Assembly: GCA_016806645.1 (NCBI GenBank) | Contig: JACSYO010000977.1 | Coordinates: 436,501 to 500,500 of the forward strand | Length of the DNA: 64,000 bases | Source of the DNA: Ophiodon elongatus | Lineage: Eukaryota > Chordata > Actinopteri > Perciformes > Hexagrammidae | Direction: 5' to 3' | Shown here: positions 54,220-59,012 of the stretch, piece after piece | Numbering within the stretch: position 1 is the stretch's first letter | Layout: each line of letters begins with the position of its first letter | The notes under the pieces: generated by a model | Told to the model about the DNA's origin: nothing | The model's database searches: none | Seen by the model: the letters and a program-made list of their open reading frames with translations, nothing else | Made by a program: the position numbers and the translations under genes

Positions 54220-57131
54220 GCTCTCTCGCTCTCTCTGTCCTCGTCCGCTCTTCAACTTGTAGTAGCACTTGATCCATACACGCAAATACACACAGCCATT
54301 CAATTCAAAGTACTGATCAACATGATCAAAATCACCATGAATATTCAGACATGGCAACACAACACTAAGCTACGCTTTCAGTTCTCTCAACACAACAAAC
54401 TCGTCACCTTCGCCAGATTTCCAAACAAGTCCTTTCCTTGAGTGAAACTCTTATGTTATCAGACACTTATAATGACAATCACAGCCTGTGAGGGTCTAAA
54501 ACAAGCACTTTTAGTGGACGTACATACAATACAAATTGCCCGGATATGATTACATTGCAGTGAGCATGTGCCGTCTTCAGCGTTCTTCCTCAATACTGGA
54601 CCAATTTGTTCCCATTAGTCACTGAGACAGAACAACAGAGGAAAGTAGGGGCCAGGTTAAAAAACATCAAAGTTACCGTTTAACTTAATGAGGCTGCTTT
54701 AGAAAGCCAACAATAGCACAGTTACTTAACTGCATGTAATGTAAACATATTGTCATTTGTAGCGGTTATGAAGGAAATTAATTCTACCAGCAGGTGCAGA
54801 AGGTAAATGTTAAGTGGACAAATGGTCAGGGAAAGTGAGAAACATGTTCTGATAAAAGCAGGAAAATGTGGTCTGAATAAAATAATGAGCTTGTGTTTTC
54901 CACTTATGTCAGTTTGTTTCTGACTGAACATACAGAGTTGATGGTGTCGCTGTATACTCAAACACATGTTTAAGTGGACTTTCAGAAAGGCATCTCCAGT
55001 AGGACATACTGTATGTTAACAGAAATCTAGAAATACAATATAGGGATCAATACAATTTAAATAACCACAGCATCATCCCAACCGACACATTTTTTAATGA
55101 ATAGAGAATATATCTGATATTACATTCAATGTAATACCACTCAGATATGACTATCAGCATATACAAGGCATGGTGGTGGAAACACAGTACTACTTCTTTA
55201 TACCTTATTGTCTTAAAATCCCAAGAAACTACCAAAAACAAACCATTATTTAATTCAGCAAACAATTATGATCGTACATTATTTTCAGATTAAGTCTGAA
55301 ACTTATCTTGCATCTTGACAGCTCCATTTGCAACATCAACAAGGACAAAACAACTTGAGACAGGTAACAAGCATGCATATATTTACCATAATATTACAAT
55401 CACCACAAAGAATATATTCAAGACCACTCAATGTACCTCTGATCTGCAAATTTTAGGATTGACTGGTGCTCCGAGCCATAGAGCTCCATTGTTGTCCAAA
55501 AACTATTAGAAAGACATTAATGAGCCTCACTGATGAACTGGGCAAAATATCTACATACAATCGTTTGTATGATATCTTACAAAAAAGTTACTCCTCATGA
55601 TTTCCTACGAAACTCTAGCATCAGGTGTCAACTTAGGCTTTAAGCAACCTAACTACTTATTTGGGTTTAGGAATAGATTGTGAAATACTTAGTTATATGT
55701 CTAGGAAAATATCGAGGTGTGGGTCAAAGTAACTACAACGTGGCTTTACTGGGGCGACCGTGACTCAGTGGTGAGCAGGGTCGTCCTCCAATCAAAGGAT
55801 CGGCGGTTCAATCCCCAGCTCTGCTAGTCCACGTCACTGTGTAGACACTTAACCCCAATTTGCCCCCGCAGGCTGTTCCTGCAGCATATGAATGGTTAGC
55901 TAATCCTGATGGGCAGGTGACACCTTGCTTGGTAAATCCTCCCATCAGTGGGTGAATGATGACAAGTCGTGTGAAAGTGCTTTGATTGGTCAGAAGACTA
56001 GAAAAGAGCTCTACTTATCGTGGGATATCTACAGAATTACAGTGCACACATTTTCGTAGGTAGCTATGAACGATGTATGAGGCCAAATGGTTTGTATGAT
56101 ATCTTATGACAAGTATTTTGTTACTTTTTGTGCGCTCTAATACAAATGACCAGCAACACAAATGATCAGTCTGCTAGTGCAGAACCTGTTATTTATTATT
56201 ACCTGTTAACAGAAGTACTGGTTAGATTTAGGTCAGATTTAGGAAAAGATGTTTGTTTGTTACGTAAAATGTGTGCGCTTGTTACGTAACTCACGACGTG
56301 GCCTGGACCATGGCATTCTCACAAATAAAACAGTTTAATGCCTTCTCATATTTCCAAAGCCGGTACCATCAAGCTCGATCAATGTTGGCTTTAACTCACT
56401 GACTCTGCAGAGATAGATACGTTATGTGCATGTTGCCACATGTCCATTTCAGTTCCTGAACTGCAAACCTCCAGCATAGCCCCAAGCCAAACACCAGTGC
56501 CAGAAAAATATATGCAAGCAGAATATTAAGAGGTTCTCACCTGCTTGACATCATATCCCAGAAGAACGTAGTTCAGATCTGGAGAAATTGCAAACTTTGA
56601 CGCTTTAAAAGTTGCCTGTGGGAAGAATAAGAGATGGGATTTCTTAAAACTAGGAATTCTTCAGAGGCACACACACAACGAGCATGGTCTCAATGCAACA
56701 CGAGATGAGCGTAAAGATTTACAGTGAAAGTTGAGTTGATCTTAGCAGGGTCAATACCTTCCAAGGGAAAATATGGGTTGTCATAGTAACAATGAGACAT
56801 GATGCTCACAAAGAGTAGAAAGCAGAACATTTTATTTTTCATACAATAAAAAATGTGAGATAATTGTCATGTAATATTCTTTAAAAAGATTTTTTTTAAA
56901 CCTGGTGTCATCTTGTTGATGTTAGGTTTTTACTTCATCCAGCTTTCTGAACCCCAGTGGAAATGAGGGAAACCTTTTAAATGCACTGGAAACATTTCTC
57001 ATGTTTTAAGAAACAAAGACAGGCGTTAACACTTACAAATGTTGTGTTTTTCAGCAGAAGCTCTGTCTCGTTGCTCTGCGTGCTGACTTTCATAATGTCG
57101 CCATCCCAGCTTCGAAAGATGATCTCCTCAT
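13451..57131 (-). CDS. dpp10: Inactive dipeptidyl peptidase 10-like protein (23 exons in window, 5' partial)
   Basis: Spliced gene rebuilt from 23 exons: 57131-57037, 56615-56541, 39461-39409, 39036-38955, 37396-37276, 35699-35545, 30836-30739, 30651-30528, 30441-30403, 29017-28910, 27778-27687, 27596-27549, 26459-26338, 25588-25541, 25057-24959, 23328-23259, 22848-22654, 19391-19337, 19255-19156, 18735-18677, 15900-15828, 15308-15235, 13588-13451. All junctions are GT..AG and phases agree, giving 706 residues plus stop. Known family: type II membrane proteins with a beta-propeller and an alpha/beta-hydrolase fold; DPP6 and DPP10 lack peptidase activity and modulate Kv4 channels. Seen here: Ala560 replaces the nucleophile serine, while Asp636, His668 and the Glu141-Glu142-Glu143 cluster remain. 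Candidate N-glycosylation sites include NET, NTT, NDS, NMS, NIT and NYT. The N-terminal cytoplasmic and membrane part (about 90 residues by comparison with mammalian DPP10) is not in the window. Propeller wording favours DPP10 over DPP6, but a teleost duplicate is possible. Confidence 0.95.
13925..14290 (+). repeat. Dispersed repeat family R3, copy 1
   Basis: Aligns over about 350 bases with 48765-49140. Shared blocks include AGACGTGTGACTTGCT-like, TTTATTGCAAT and AAAACAAG...TTTTAAAAGTTG. Located in the intron before the last dpp10-like exon. Non-coding. Confidence 0.75.
14640..14900 (+). repeat. Dispersed repeat family R4, copy 1
   Basis: Contains the fish repeat words CAATCCCAACGCGTCAAATAC-like, GATGCTC and TAGGTTTAGGAAACAA. 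Related pieces occur at 19540-19740, 36150-36310, 47575-47760 and 55640-55745. Non-coding. Confidence 0.55.
15235..15308 (-). CDS. dpp10: dpp10-like exon V (residues 637-661)
   Basis: Encodes NVHFQHSAELVKLLSASNVN then YTLQ, matching VHFQHSAELI of DPP10. Asn638 follows Ala637, so the motif TAD-A-N keeps the asparagine of DPP4 (TADDN), whereas mammalian DPP10 has TADTK. NYT sequon at the end. Confidence 0.96.
15828..15900 (-). CDS. dpp10: dpp10-like exon U (residues 613-636)
   Basis: Encodes ISSLLRNITATSPLNLRIIH then GTAD. Asp636 aligns with the catalytic aspartate of DPP4 (Asp708) and is retained. An NIT sequon is present. Ends in phase 1 at GTGAG. Confidence 0.96.
15999..16682. mobile_element. 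Candidate MITE with TGGCCCAGTC inverted ends
   Basis: TGGCCCAGTC at 15999-16008 is matched by its inverse GACTGGGCCA at 16673-16682, and a GGACTCAC block is also mirrored. Flanking octamers ATCAACAA and ATAAGCAA agree at 6 of 8 positions, as an aged 8-bp target duplication might. Lies in an intron of the dpp10-like gene. Confidence 0.55.
17258..17466. mobile_element. Short MITE, family T1
   Basis: AGACCTGTCTCAC...TAATAGCAG...CAGGTGTAATTAAT on the left mirrors ATTAGTTACACCTGTGCTT...CTGCTATGAC...AGGTCT on the right. The same ends and the CACAGGTGTAATTAA core occur in the larger element at 32145-32863. Confidence 0.7.
18677..18735 (-). CDS. dpp10: dpp10-like exon T (residues 593-612)
   Basis: Encodes SAYTEKYFGSPAKEEHKYQ, matching SAFSERYLG.P.KEE..YQ of DPP10. 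It begins with two bases completing Gly593 and ends in phase 0. CAAG acceptor, GTAGG donor. Confidence 0.95.
19156..19255 (-). CDS. dpp10: dpp10-like exon S, carrying the mutated nucleophile site (residues 560-592)
   Basis: Encodes AYGGFLSILLLLSHSSMFRC then GIAVAPITNWRLH. With exon R it makes Gly-Lys-Ala-Tyr-Gly-Gly. The first codon, GCG at 19255-19253, is alanine where active family members have the catalytic serine (GWSYGG), mammalian DPP10 has Gly and DPP6 has Asp. FRCGIAVAPIT matches the family. Ends in phase 1. Confidence 0.97.
19337..19391 (-). CDS. dpp10: dpp10-like exon R (residues 541-559)
   Basis: 55-nt exon encoding HLVRLPYIDGNRVGVYGK, matching LPYID..R..VFGK. It supplies the Gly-Lys before the nucleophile-elbow position; active DPP4 has Gly-Trp there. 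Lysine at this place is typical of DPP6 and DPP10. The next intron is only 81 bp. Confidence 0.95.
19540..19740 (+). repeat. Dispersed repeat family R4, copy 2
   Basis: Contains CAATCCCAACGCGTCAAATA and the following AGCTTGTCC block shared with 14640-14900. In the intron between exons R and Q. Confidence 0.5.
20380..20645 (+). repeat. Dispersed repeat family R6, two half copies
   Basis: TCCTCAGCAATAGAC...AAGTGTGAAGTTGATC appears twice in tandem, around 20370 and 20545. It ends with GAAGGACAGACATGCAGACA-type sequence. Related pieces lie at 23540-23660 and 47885-47975. Confidence 0.55.
20685..22361 (+). mobile_element. RTE-like LINE with internal deletion, (ATGG)n tail
   Basis: Antisense insertion in the intron between dpp10-like exons R and Q. 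Segments: FRAWLAQGSPEAAERYRQAK, FWQTIRRLRKGKQGLPQA, KRLGGKAPGVDEIRPEMLKA, CSNYRGITLLG, then FADDVVLLASSDRD, STSKSEAMVL, EFKYLGVLFTSEGKMEWEID and a C terminus with LRWFGHLIRMPPGRLPLEVF and RRPRGRPRTCWRDY. The KAPG..EI motif and the short (ATGG)n tail at 22338-22361 fit RTE-clade elements of fish. About 150 residues of the reverse-transcriptase fingers and palm are missing between CSNYRGITLLG and LLFADD. Frame breaks occur near 21150, 21290 and 21540. Confidence 0.88.
22654..22848 (-). CDS. dpp10: dpp10-like exon Q (residues 476-540)
   Basis: Longest exon, 195 nt. Encodes APGGQAVTDRFSLSWDSVL, then VARLDGRGSGFQGQRILHEV, then HQRLGTVDVQDQITAL. DGRGSGFQG is diagnostic of the DPP4/6/10 hydrolase domain. 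It ends with GA, completed by G (Glu541) in the next exon. GTAAGC donor. Confidence 0.97.
22978..23090. repeat. hAT-like MITE end
   Basis: The GTCAGTAGTTCCCAACCTTT motif is typical of termini of hAT/Charlie-type non-autonomous elements. Only one end is clear. Confidence 0.4.
23259..23328 (-). CDS. dpp10: dpp10-like exon P (residues 453-475)
   Basis: Encodes LRLELIVPIGLDETKEHPLL then LI. It aligns with the family LP.QL.LP..F.....YPLLL segment at the start of the hydrolase domain. It ends with CT, joined to T in the next exon as Leu476. The DPP4 oxyanion-hole tyrosine (VYAGP) is not present: the aligned stretch across the junction reads ILDSAP. Confidence 0.93.
23489..23522. repeat. Perfect 15-bp hairpin, 4-nt loop
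   Basis: AAGTTGGTGCAATTT, loop GTCC, AAATTGCACCAACTT. Exact inverted repeat in the intron between exons P and O, next to an R6 copy. Confidence 0.97.
23540..23660 (+). repeat. Dispersed repeat family R6, further copy
   Basis: CACCAGCAATACAGCCACC, AAGTGTGAAGAAGATCG and GAAGGACACACAGAGA blocks match 20380-20645 and 47885-47975. Intronic. Confidence 0.5.
24390..24484. repeat. 35-bp hairpin with 25-nt loop
   Basis: The arms at 24390-24424 and 24450-24484 are inverse complements with a single mismatch in 35. The centre of each arm reads GCTAGCAAGGTACC or its inverse. It lies in the intron between dpp10-like exons P and O and is transcribed with it. Confidence 0.95.
24959..25057 (-). CDS. dpp10: dpp10-like exon O (residues 420-452)
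   Basis: Encodes MNTVLRHALLNRRIPKWERR then TVQINNF, equivalent to the DPP10 LESNSMLKEAILKKKIGKPE segment, where the propeller leads into the hydrolase domain. Two AGs are available at the acceptor; the upstream one preserves phase with exon N. Donor GTAGG. Confidence 0.92.
25541..25588 (-). CDS. dpp10: dpp10-like exon N (residues 404-419)
   Basis: Small 48-nt exon encoding PGIPQTTLHRLSDMN. It was found because exons M and O leave a gap of about 17 residues relative to DPP10 (G-P-x-V-P...). The phases fit exactly: G|GT gives Gly404 and A|AG gives Lys420. CTACAG acceptor, GTAAG donor. Confidence 0.88.
26338..26459 (-). CDS. dpp10: dpp10-like exon M (residues 363-403)
   Basis: Encodes ECLSCSLFKSKCTSYD then SPDHQHVLLNCR. 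The cysteine pattern C-x2-C-x6-C...C matches the cysteine-rich part of the DPP10 propeller. Two adjacent AGs could serve as acceptor; the upstream one (exon edge 26459) keeps the phase of exon L. Confidence 0.95.
27240..27495. repeat. Dispersed repeat family R7, copy 2
   Basis: Shares TGAGACTGTTTCATAA and the CACAGTAACTTTAA-type end with 8820-9065. Its end lies about 50 bases from dpp10-like exon L. Confidence 0.55.
27549..27596 (-). CDS. dpp10: dpp10-like exon L (residues 347-362)
   Basis: 48-nt exon encoding YFLSTEEGSTQQQFY, matching IYFLSTE....RQLY of the family. It is separated by only 90 bp from exon K, and ends with AG that forms Arg363 with the next exon. Donor GTACC. Confidence 0.94.
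27687..27778 (-). CDS. dpp10: dpp10-like exon K (residues 317-346)
   Basis: Encodes RHLTSGSWEVSRILAYDEST, matching the family LTSG.WEV.KILAYDE segment. It ends with CT, joined to T in the next exon as Leu347. CTCAG acceptor, GTGAG donor. Confidence 0.96.
27855..28595 (+). mobile_element. L2/Maui-like LINE 3' fragment, decayed
   Basis: Interrupted reading frames still show FLQLN-DKTEVAVFG, AAARVL, ADHI-type SPDLRSLHQLPV and a GTAAAGCGCTTTGAATTGCC 3' end followed by AAATAAACTTTGCC. This is the end of a common fish L2-type LINE. It has many stops. It lies in the intron between exons K and J, antisense to the host gene. Confidence 0.75.
28910..29017 (-). CDS. dpp10: dpp10-like exon J (residues 281-316)
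   Basis: Encodes NEEPVFSKDCTTFFITMPL then GTFNHITMITNQ, matching NEEPVFS.DG.KFF of DPP6/DPP10. A cysteine (Cys290) sits where mammalian paralogues have glycine; it may be unpaired. Phase 0 at both ends. Confidence 0.96.
29934..30175 (+). repeat. Dispersed repeat family R1, copy 3
   Basis: Contains CACCAGGGGGCAAG, TCTCTTGATTTATTCCCTC, AATACAGCATGATGTTCATT and CATTTAGAGTCAAACAGACC, collinear with the copies at 49385 and 53285. Intronic. Confidence 0.8.
30403..30441 (-). CDS. dpp10: dpp10-like exon I (microexon, residues 268-280)
   Basis: A 39-nt, 13-codon exon encoding KHVMTSEKWLDHQ, matching the family K.E.TSDTWL..Q segment. Phase 0 on both sides, CTCAG acceptor, GTGAG donor. An 86-bp intron separates it from exon H. 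Confidence 0.92.
30528..30651 (-). CDS. dpp10: dpp10-like exon H (residues 226-267)
   Basis: Encodes EYYITMVKWVTQDRLSVRWV then NRAQNMSILSLCDVTTSDC, closely matching DPP10/DPP6 (EYYITMVKW...NRAQN.SIL..C). It carries an NMS sequon and two family-conserved cysteines. TTAG acceptor, GTGGG donor, phase 0 end. Confidence 0.97.
30739..30836 (-). CDS. dpp10: dpp10-like exon G (residues 194-225)
   Basis: Encodes MGQINPTVRLYVVSLDG and ends RPPDSFER; the DPP10 counterpart reads AGQVNPTIKLYVVNL...PPDSF. The last two bases (AG) join T from the next exon to make Ser226. Donor GTATAC is a weak but valid GT. Only 87 bp separate it from the next exon. Confidence 0.95.
32145..32863. mobile_element. 719-bp element with about 60-bp terminal inverted repeats, family T1
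   Basis: Left end ATAGGCCCTTTTCACAGCAA and the inverse of the right end, ATAGGCCTTTTTCATAGCAA, agree, and similarity continues through GACATGTCATTGCA to CACAGGTGTAATT. Outer TA dinucleotides could be a TA target duplication. The interior holds an R4-like piece and no transposase ORF. Related to 17258-17466. Intronic. Confidence 0.75.
32880..33240 (+). repeat. Dispersed repeat family R5, copy 1
   Basis: Contains TTTGATCGATTGCTGTGAAA and TGGTACAGATATTTATGG, the fish repeat type with 'ctcaacaactattggatggattgc'-like wording. Related pieces at 46730-46960 and 58025-58270. Confidence 0.45.
33286..35351. mobile_element. Possible hAT-type element remnant(s)
   Basis: ATACGGCCCGCGGGCCAGAA near 33310 and an inverse-type GGGCCGAGGGCCGTATTTTG near 35325 resemble opposite ends of hAT elements. 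A second candidate left end, GGTGGCCGAACC near 34764, could define a shorter element ending at 35351. No transposase is readable. Confidence 0.35.
34251..34304. repeat. (GT)n microsatellite
   Basis: About 47 bases of GT followed by a few GC steps, intronic. Confidence 0.97.
35545..35699 (-). CDS. dpp10: dpp10-like exon F (residues 142-193)
   Basis: Encodes EVLHTQVAHWWSPDSSRLAY and then LTINDSLVP, the most recognisable propeller segment of the family, ending YPRGKEYPYPK in phase 0. E142-E143 complete the Glu pair equivalent to DPP4 Glu205/Glu206, which binds the substrate N terminus in active enzymes. It is retained here although the protein should be inactive. Confidence 0.97.
36150..36310 (+). 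repeat. Dispersed repeat family R4, copy 3
   Basis: Contains CGTTACGGATCAGGTTTAGG, TTGGTTAGGTTTAG and GGTCTCCTGGGTGAAAGTC, typical of this fish repeat. Intronic. Confidence 0.5.
36880..37250. other. CpG-rich intronic block ending in an inverted repeat
   Basis: Locally GC- and CpG-rich (for example ACCCGGCGGCGGCGATGG near 36927) in an otherwise AT-rich intron, just upstream of dpp10-like exon E in genomic order. It ends in arms CGCTACCTACGGACTC (37151-37166) and GAGTCCATAGGTAGCG (37182-37197), one mismatch in 16. It could be a repeat or a regulatory island; no coding exon is supported. Confidence 0.5.
37276..37396 (-). CDS. dpp10: dpp10-like exon E (residues 102-141)
   Basis: Encodes IYVFENNIYYQTDVQ, then SSSWRLTSSG and FNGITDWLYE. 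The SSS-LRLTSSG-type wording is DPP10-like rather than DPP6-like. The end of the exon begins the family glutamate cluster: Y140, E141, then E142 split across the intron (G|AG). GTAAG donor. Confidence 0.95.
38955..39036 (-). CDS. dpp10: dpp10-like exon D (residues 74-101)
   Basis: Encodes EVRELNPPEV followed by SVLQFASWGVRGQQL, the DPP10 NPPEV...WG.QGQQL propeller segment. It starts with one base completing Arg74 and ends in phase 0 at GTGAG. Confidence 0.95.
39409..39461 (-). CDS. dpp10: dpp10-like exon C (residues 57-73)
   Basis: Small 53-nt exon encoding IFQHSFLASYLIYNLYT, matching the family HSYTASYVIYNIHT segment. It ends with two bases (AG) that form Arg74 with the next exon. TTTAG acceptor, GTGAG donor. 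Too short to stand out as an ORF, but phase and homology fix it. Confidence 0.92.
40470..40496. repeat. Perfect 12-bp hairpin, 3-nt loop
   Basis: AGTCACCTTCAC, loop AGT, GTGAAGGTGACT. Exact inverted repeat inside the 17-kb intron. Confidence 0.95.
42012..42096 (+). repeat. Dispersed repeat family R1, copy 4 (fragment)
   Basis: CATTTAGAGTCAAATAGACC, AAAGCAGGGTGTGCTTTAGG and TGATTGACAGGTGG match the middle of the longer R1 copies. Confidence 0.7.
44510..44618 (-). repeat. Fragment of the AT-rich MITE family
   Basis: TGTTTGTTAACAG and AACTATCAATTTACCATTTATAA are the inverse of words at the left end of the element at 11395-12038. Confidence 0.55.
46105..46603 (-). repeat. Promoter-like dispersed repeat R2, copy 1
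   Basis: Nearly collinear with 58537-59012. On the minus strand it has several CCAAT-type boxes (AACCAATCAG, AGCCAATCAC, TCCAATCAG), a TATA-like stretch (weaker here than in copy 2) and a GTAATAAATTATTG polyadenylation-like signal about 250-300 bases later. That order resembles an LTR, but the ends are not clear TG...CA. No coding capacity. Confidence 0.75.
46730..46960 (+). repeat. Dispersed repeat family R5, copy 2
   Basis: Contains ATGCAGATATTCATGGTGCT, CACCAGCAGGTTAACATTTG and AAATGTCTCAACAACTTTTA, the fish repeat type also seen at 32880 and 58025. Intronic. Confidence 0.5.
47575..47760 (+). repeat. Dispersed repeat family R4, copy 4
   Basis: CTTCGTTAGGTTTAGGAATC and CTAGTCTCCTGACTGAAAG resemble 36150-36310. 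Intronic. Confidence 0.45.
47885..47975 (+). repeat. Dispersed repeat family R6, fragment
   Basis: CAGCGTAAAGTTGATCAGAT, GAACGGCTGTTGAGAAAATC and AAAGGACAGACAT blocks shared with 20380-20645 and 23540-23660. Confidence 0.5.
48765..49140 (+). repeat. Dispersed repeat family R3, copy 2
   Basis: Collinear with 13925-14290 in the same orientation, including GACGTGTGACTTGCTAGATA and GGCTGTCGTATTTACGCCTA-type blocks. Intronic. Confidence 0.75.
49385..49856 (+). repeat. Dispersed repeat family R1, copy 5 (longest)
   Basis: Runs from a GAAGCCAATGCGGAAGTG start through GCCAGCAGGGGGCGACTCCT, TCTCTTGATTTATTCCCTC and CATTTAGAGTCAAATAGACC to GGGTGACGTCACGATGATTA. Best reference for the family in this window. 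Confidence 0.8.
52485..52534. repeat. (GA)n microsatellite
   Basis: About 50 bases of GA with a GGAGGG interruption near the start, intronic. Confidence 0.95.
53285..53725 (+). repeat. Dispersed repeat family R1, copy 6
   Basis: Collinear with 49385-49856, sharing CAGCAGGGGGCGACTCCTC, TCAGATTGTATAGAAGTC and GGGTGACGTCACGACGA. Same orientation, about 3.9 kb away. Confidence 0.8.
54111..54238. repeat. 23-bp imperfect hairpin followed by (CT)n
   Basis: The arms at 54111-54133 and 54143-54165 pair at 20 of 23 positions around a 9-nt loop. They are followed immediately by an interrupted CT array at 54164-54238. Confidence 0.85.
55640..55745 (+). repeat. Dispersed repeat family R4, fragment
   Basis: TTTGGGTTTAGGAATAGATT and the surrounding words resemble other R4 copies. 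It abuts the SINE that follows. Confidence 0.4.
55751..56035 (+). mobile_element. tRNA-headed SINE
   Basis: The 5' part has an A-box-like TGACTCAGTGGTGAGC and a B-box-like GGTTCAATCCCC at tRNA spacing. A fish SINE body follows with TTAACCCCAATTTGCCCCC and AAAGTGCTTTGATTGG words, and the end resembles CTAGAAAAGAGCTCTACTTA. Different family from the SINE at 1337-1664. It sits about 500 bases from dpp10-like exon B. Confidence 0.75.
56541..56615 (-). CDS. dpp10: dpp10-like exon B (residues 32-56)
   Basis: Phase 0 at both ends, 25 codons, containing AISPDLNYVLLGYDVKQ, a near match to the SPDLKYVLLAYDVKQ segment of DPP10 propeller blade 1. CACAG acceptor and GTGAG donor. The following intron is the largest seen, 17.1 kb. 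Confidence 0.94.
57037..57131 (-). CDS. dpp10: dpp10-like exon A (first exon in window; residues 1-31)
   Basis: Encodes the start of the beta-propeller, ending ETELLLKNTTF, next to two candidate N-glycosylation sequons (NET and NTT). It begins with two bases completing a codon from an exon outside the window and ends in phase 0 at a GTAAG donor. The acceptor follows a T-rich tract. It matches the DPP10 segment just after the conserved DPEARW-type region, which I could not find in 57132-64000. Confidence 0.92.
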
Positions 57132-58024
57132 CTGAGAGAAAAAACAGGCGTGCTCAAAGTACTGCGTGTCATTTCATCATCTTTTCTAAATGTTTCTAAA
57201 GGGTTTAAATCAGCAATGTTGTCGATAGATTGGCCCTATACCAAGAAACAATTGATTCGTGGCAGACAGAATTCTAAATGTGAGAATCCATTATTATGTG
57301 ATTATTGTTTTTGTTAGAAAACTCAGAGAAAAGTGAAAACTGATTTAAAATCCCACAGTAAATGACTAAAATGTCGAAGCATGTTGAAATTAATAAATAG
57401 ACTTCCCCTTTCTAAATAATTCAGTTTGCTGGTAAACTGAGATTTCTCGACAAGAGAGGTCACAGTGAGGCCGTCTCCACAAATGATAAGCAGTCTTGAC
57501 TGCATTCACCTCCATTAACTTTAAGCGATTCACAATAGTGCATGTGTTGCCGTGGCAACCTCAGCCACATGGATTTGCTGTCATGCGGAGCTCAAAAGTT
57601 TGCATTATTTACGAGGCCACTTGATGTGATTTGCATACAATGGAAAAGCCCCATTCATTGCTAGCGTCTGGACCTCTGTGGCAGACCAAAGAATAAACAA
57701 TGATATGTTTTAACTTAACAGCTGATGTTCTGAGTCAATTCAATACATCACATGTTTACTTAGGTTGATTGTGGTTGGAAAGTTCAGCAGTGAGCAGTGT
57801 TCAAATTCAAAAGACAAATTTAACATCCAAATGCTGCACACTTCATGTGGCACCATCACCTGACACAACGCTTTTAGATGTTTCTCCAAAACTGTGGATT
57901 GTGTTCAATTACATCATTATTCAATGGTTATTAAACATATTGTACATTCATGATTAATCCCTCTGACTTTGCCGATCCCCTGACTTCACTCTGGCGCCAT
58001 CAGCTCATTGGCGTTTGTGTTTTT

Positions 58025-58270
58025 GAGTGAAACATCTCAACAGCTATTGGATGGATTGACGTTCACATTCAGGCCTCCCTCAGGATGGAGCGTAATCCCT
58101 TTCATGATCCCTTAACTTTTCATTGAGCGCCATCATCGTGGCAAATGTTAACCCACTAACACACTGCTAAACATCAATACGTTAACATTGGTATTGTGAG
58201 CACATTAGAATGCTGAGCACTGTTTTCCCTAAAATCAGCCCTATTGAACCCGCCAGCATGGCTGTAGACT
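58025..58270 (+). repeat. Dispersed repeat family R5, copy 3
   Basis: CATCTCAACAGCTATTGGAT, GGATTGACGTTCACATTCAG and GCAAATGTTAACCCACTAAC match the fish repeat type at 46730-46960. Confidence 0.5.
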
Positions 58271-58536
58271 AGCCTAGTTATGTAAATCTTTTCATAATAT
58301 ATTCTGCAATATCTGTGCATGGCAACCATGGTATGGTTAAGTCAGGGCTGGTAAAGATTGTTGTCATGGCAAACTATGGACAAGGATGAGAGACTAAGCA
58401 GTTGAGATTAGGAAAATAGCTTTATAATAGTGTGATAAAATGCAAATTTGCTGCTCAACTCCTCCACCAGCTTATTTTCCGTTACTTTCAGAGTCGCAAC
58501 ACAGATGAGATCACTACTTTCTGCACTGACACTGAG

Positions 58537-59012
58537 TTCAATCAGGAGAGACTTTTATAGAGTTGAATAATAATTTATTACAATTGCATAATCTTGAATA
58601 GTGCAAAGTCTTTGGCGATTGGACTCCATCCTGAATTAGGATAAGCAAGGGGTAGTGATGCTGATATCTGCTAAAGCAGAATCCCCCCTGGAGTCCAGAC
58701 ACTGGTGGTGGTGGAGAAGAAGGAAGTTGCTGTAACCTGATGAAGATTGGAGGAGCCCGGGGTGGAGGAGGGTTGCATCTGTTTTGAGCTGAAATGACAA
58801 CTGACAGCAGCAGAGAGGAGAACCTATTTAAAAGTTTGACAACAACGATATGATTGGCTTAAGGAAACTGCGCAGAATCTGATTGGTTAATATAAAGTGC
58901 ACGCCCTCCAATCAGCTGATGGAGTAATCGCAGAGAGACTTAGAGACTGAGATTATGAATGACCATGTGGCATGTGTCTTCCTGACTGAACTTCTGCTTG
59001 AGCTACATTTGT
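58537..59012 (-). repeat. Promoter-like dispersed repeat R2, copy 2
   Basis: Direct-orientation partner of 46105-46603, 12.4 kb away. It has the same CCAAT boxes, a TATA-like TTTAAATAGG on the minus strand and GTAATAAATT. Similarity runs past GATTATGAATGA to TTCCTGACTGAACTTC. Confidence 0.75.

Larger units (their letters stand above)
39462..56540 (-). other. 17-kb intron between dpp10-like exons C and B
   Basis: No dpp10-like exon is missing here: exons B and C join in phase 0 in family order. The intron holds repeat copies (listed separately), microsatellites and unannotated AT-rich DNA. The stretches 42100-44500, 44620-46100, 50000-52480 and 54240-55740 contain no gene I can support. Confidence 0.85.

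Noticed and set aside
54080..54360. Arg/Glu-rich minus-strand ORFs
   Set aside because: Frames through the CT array; low complexity.
55751..55835. tRNA gene
   Set aside because: A and B boxes are present, but the sequence continues into a SINE body and does not fold as a clean tRNA on inspection.
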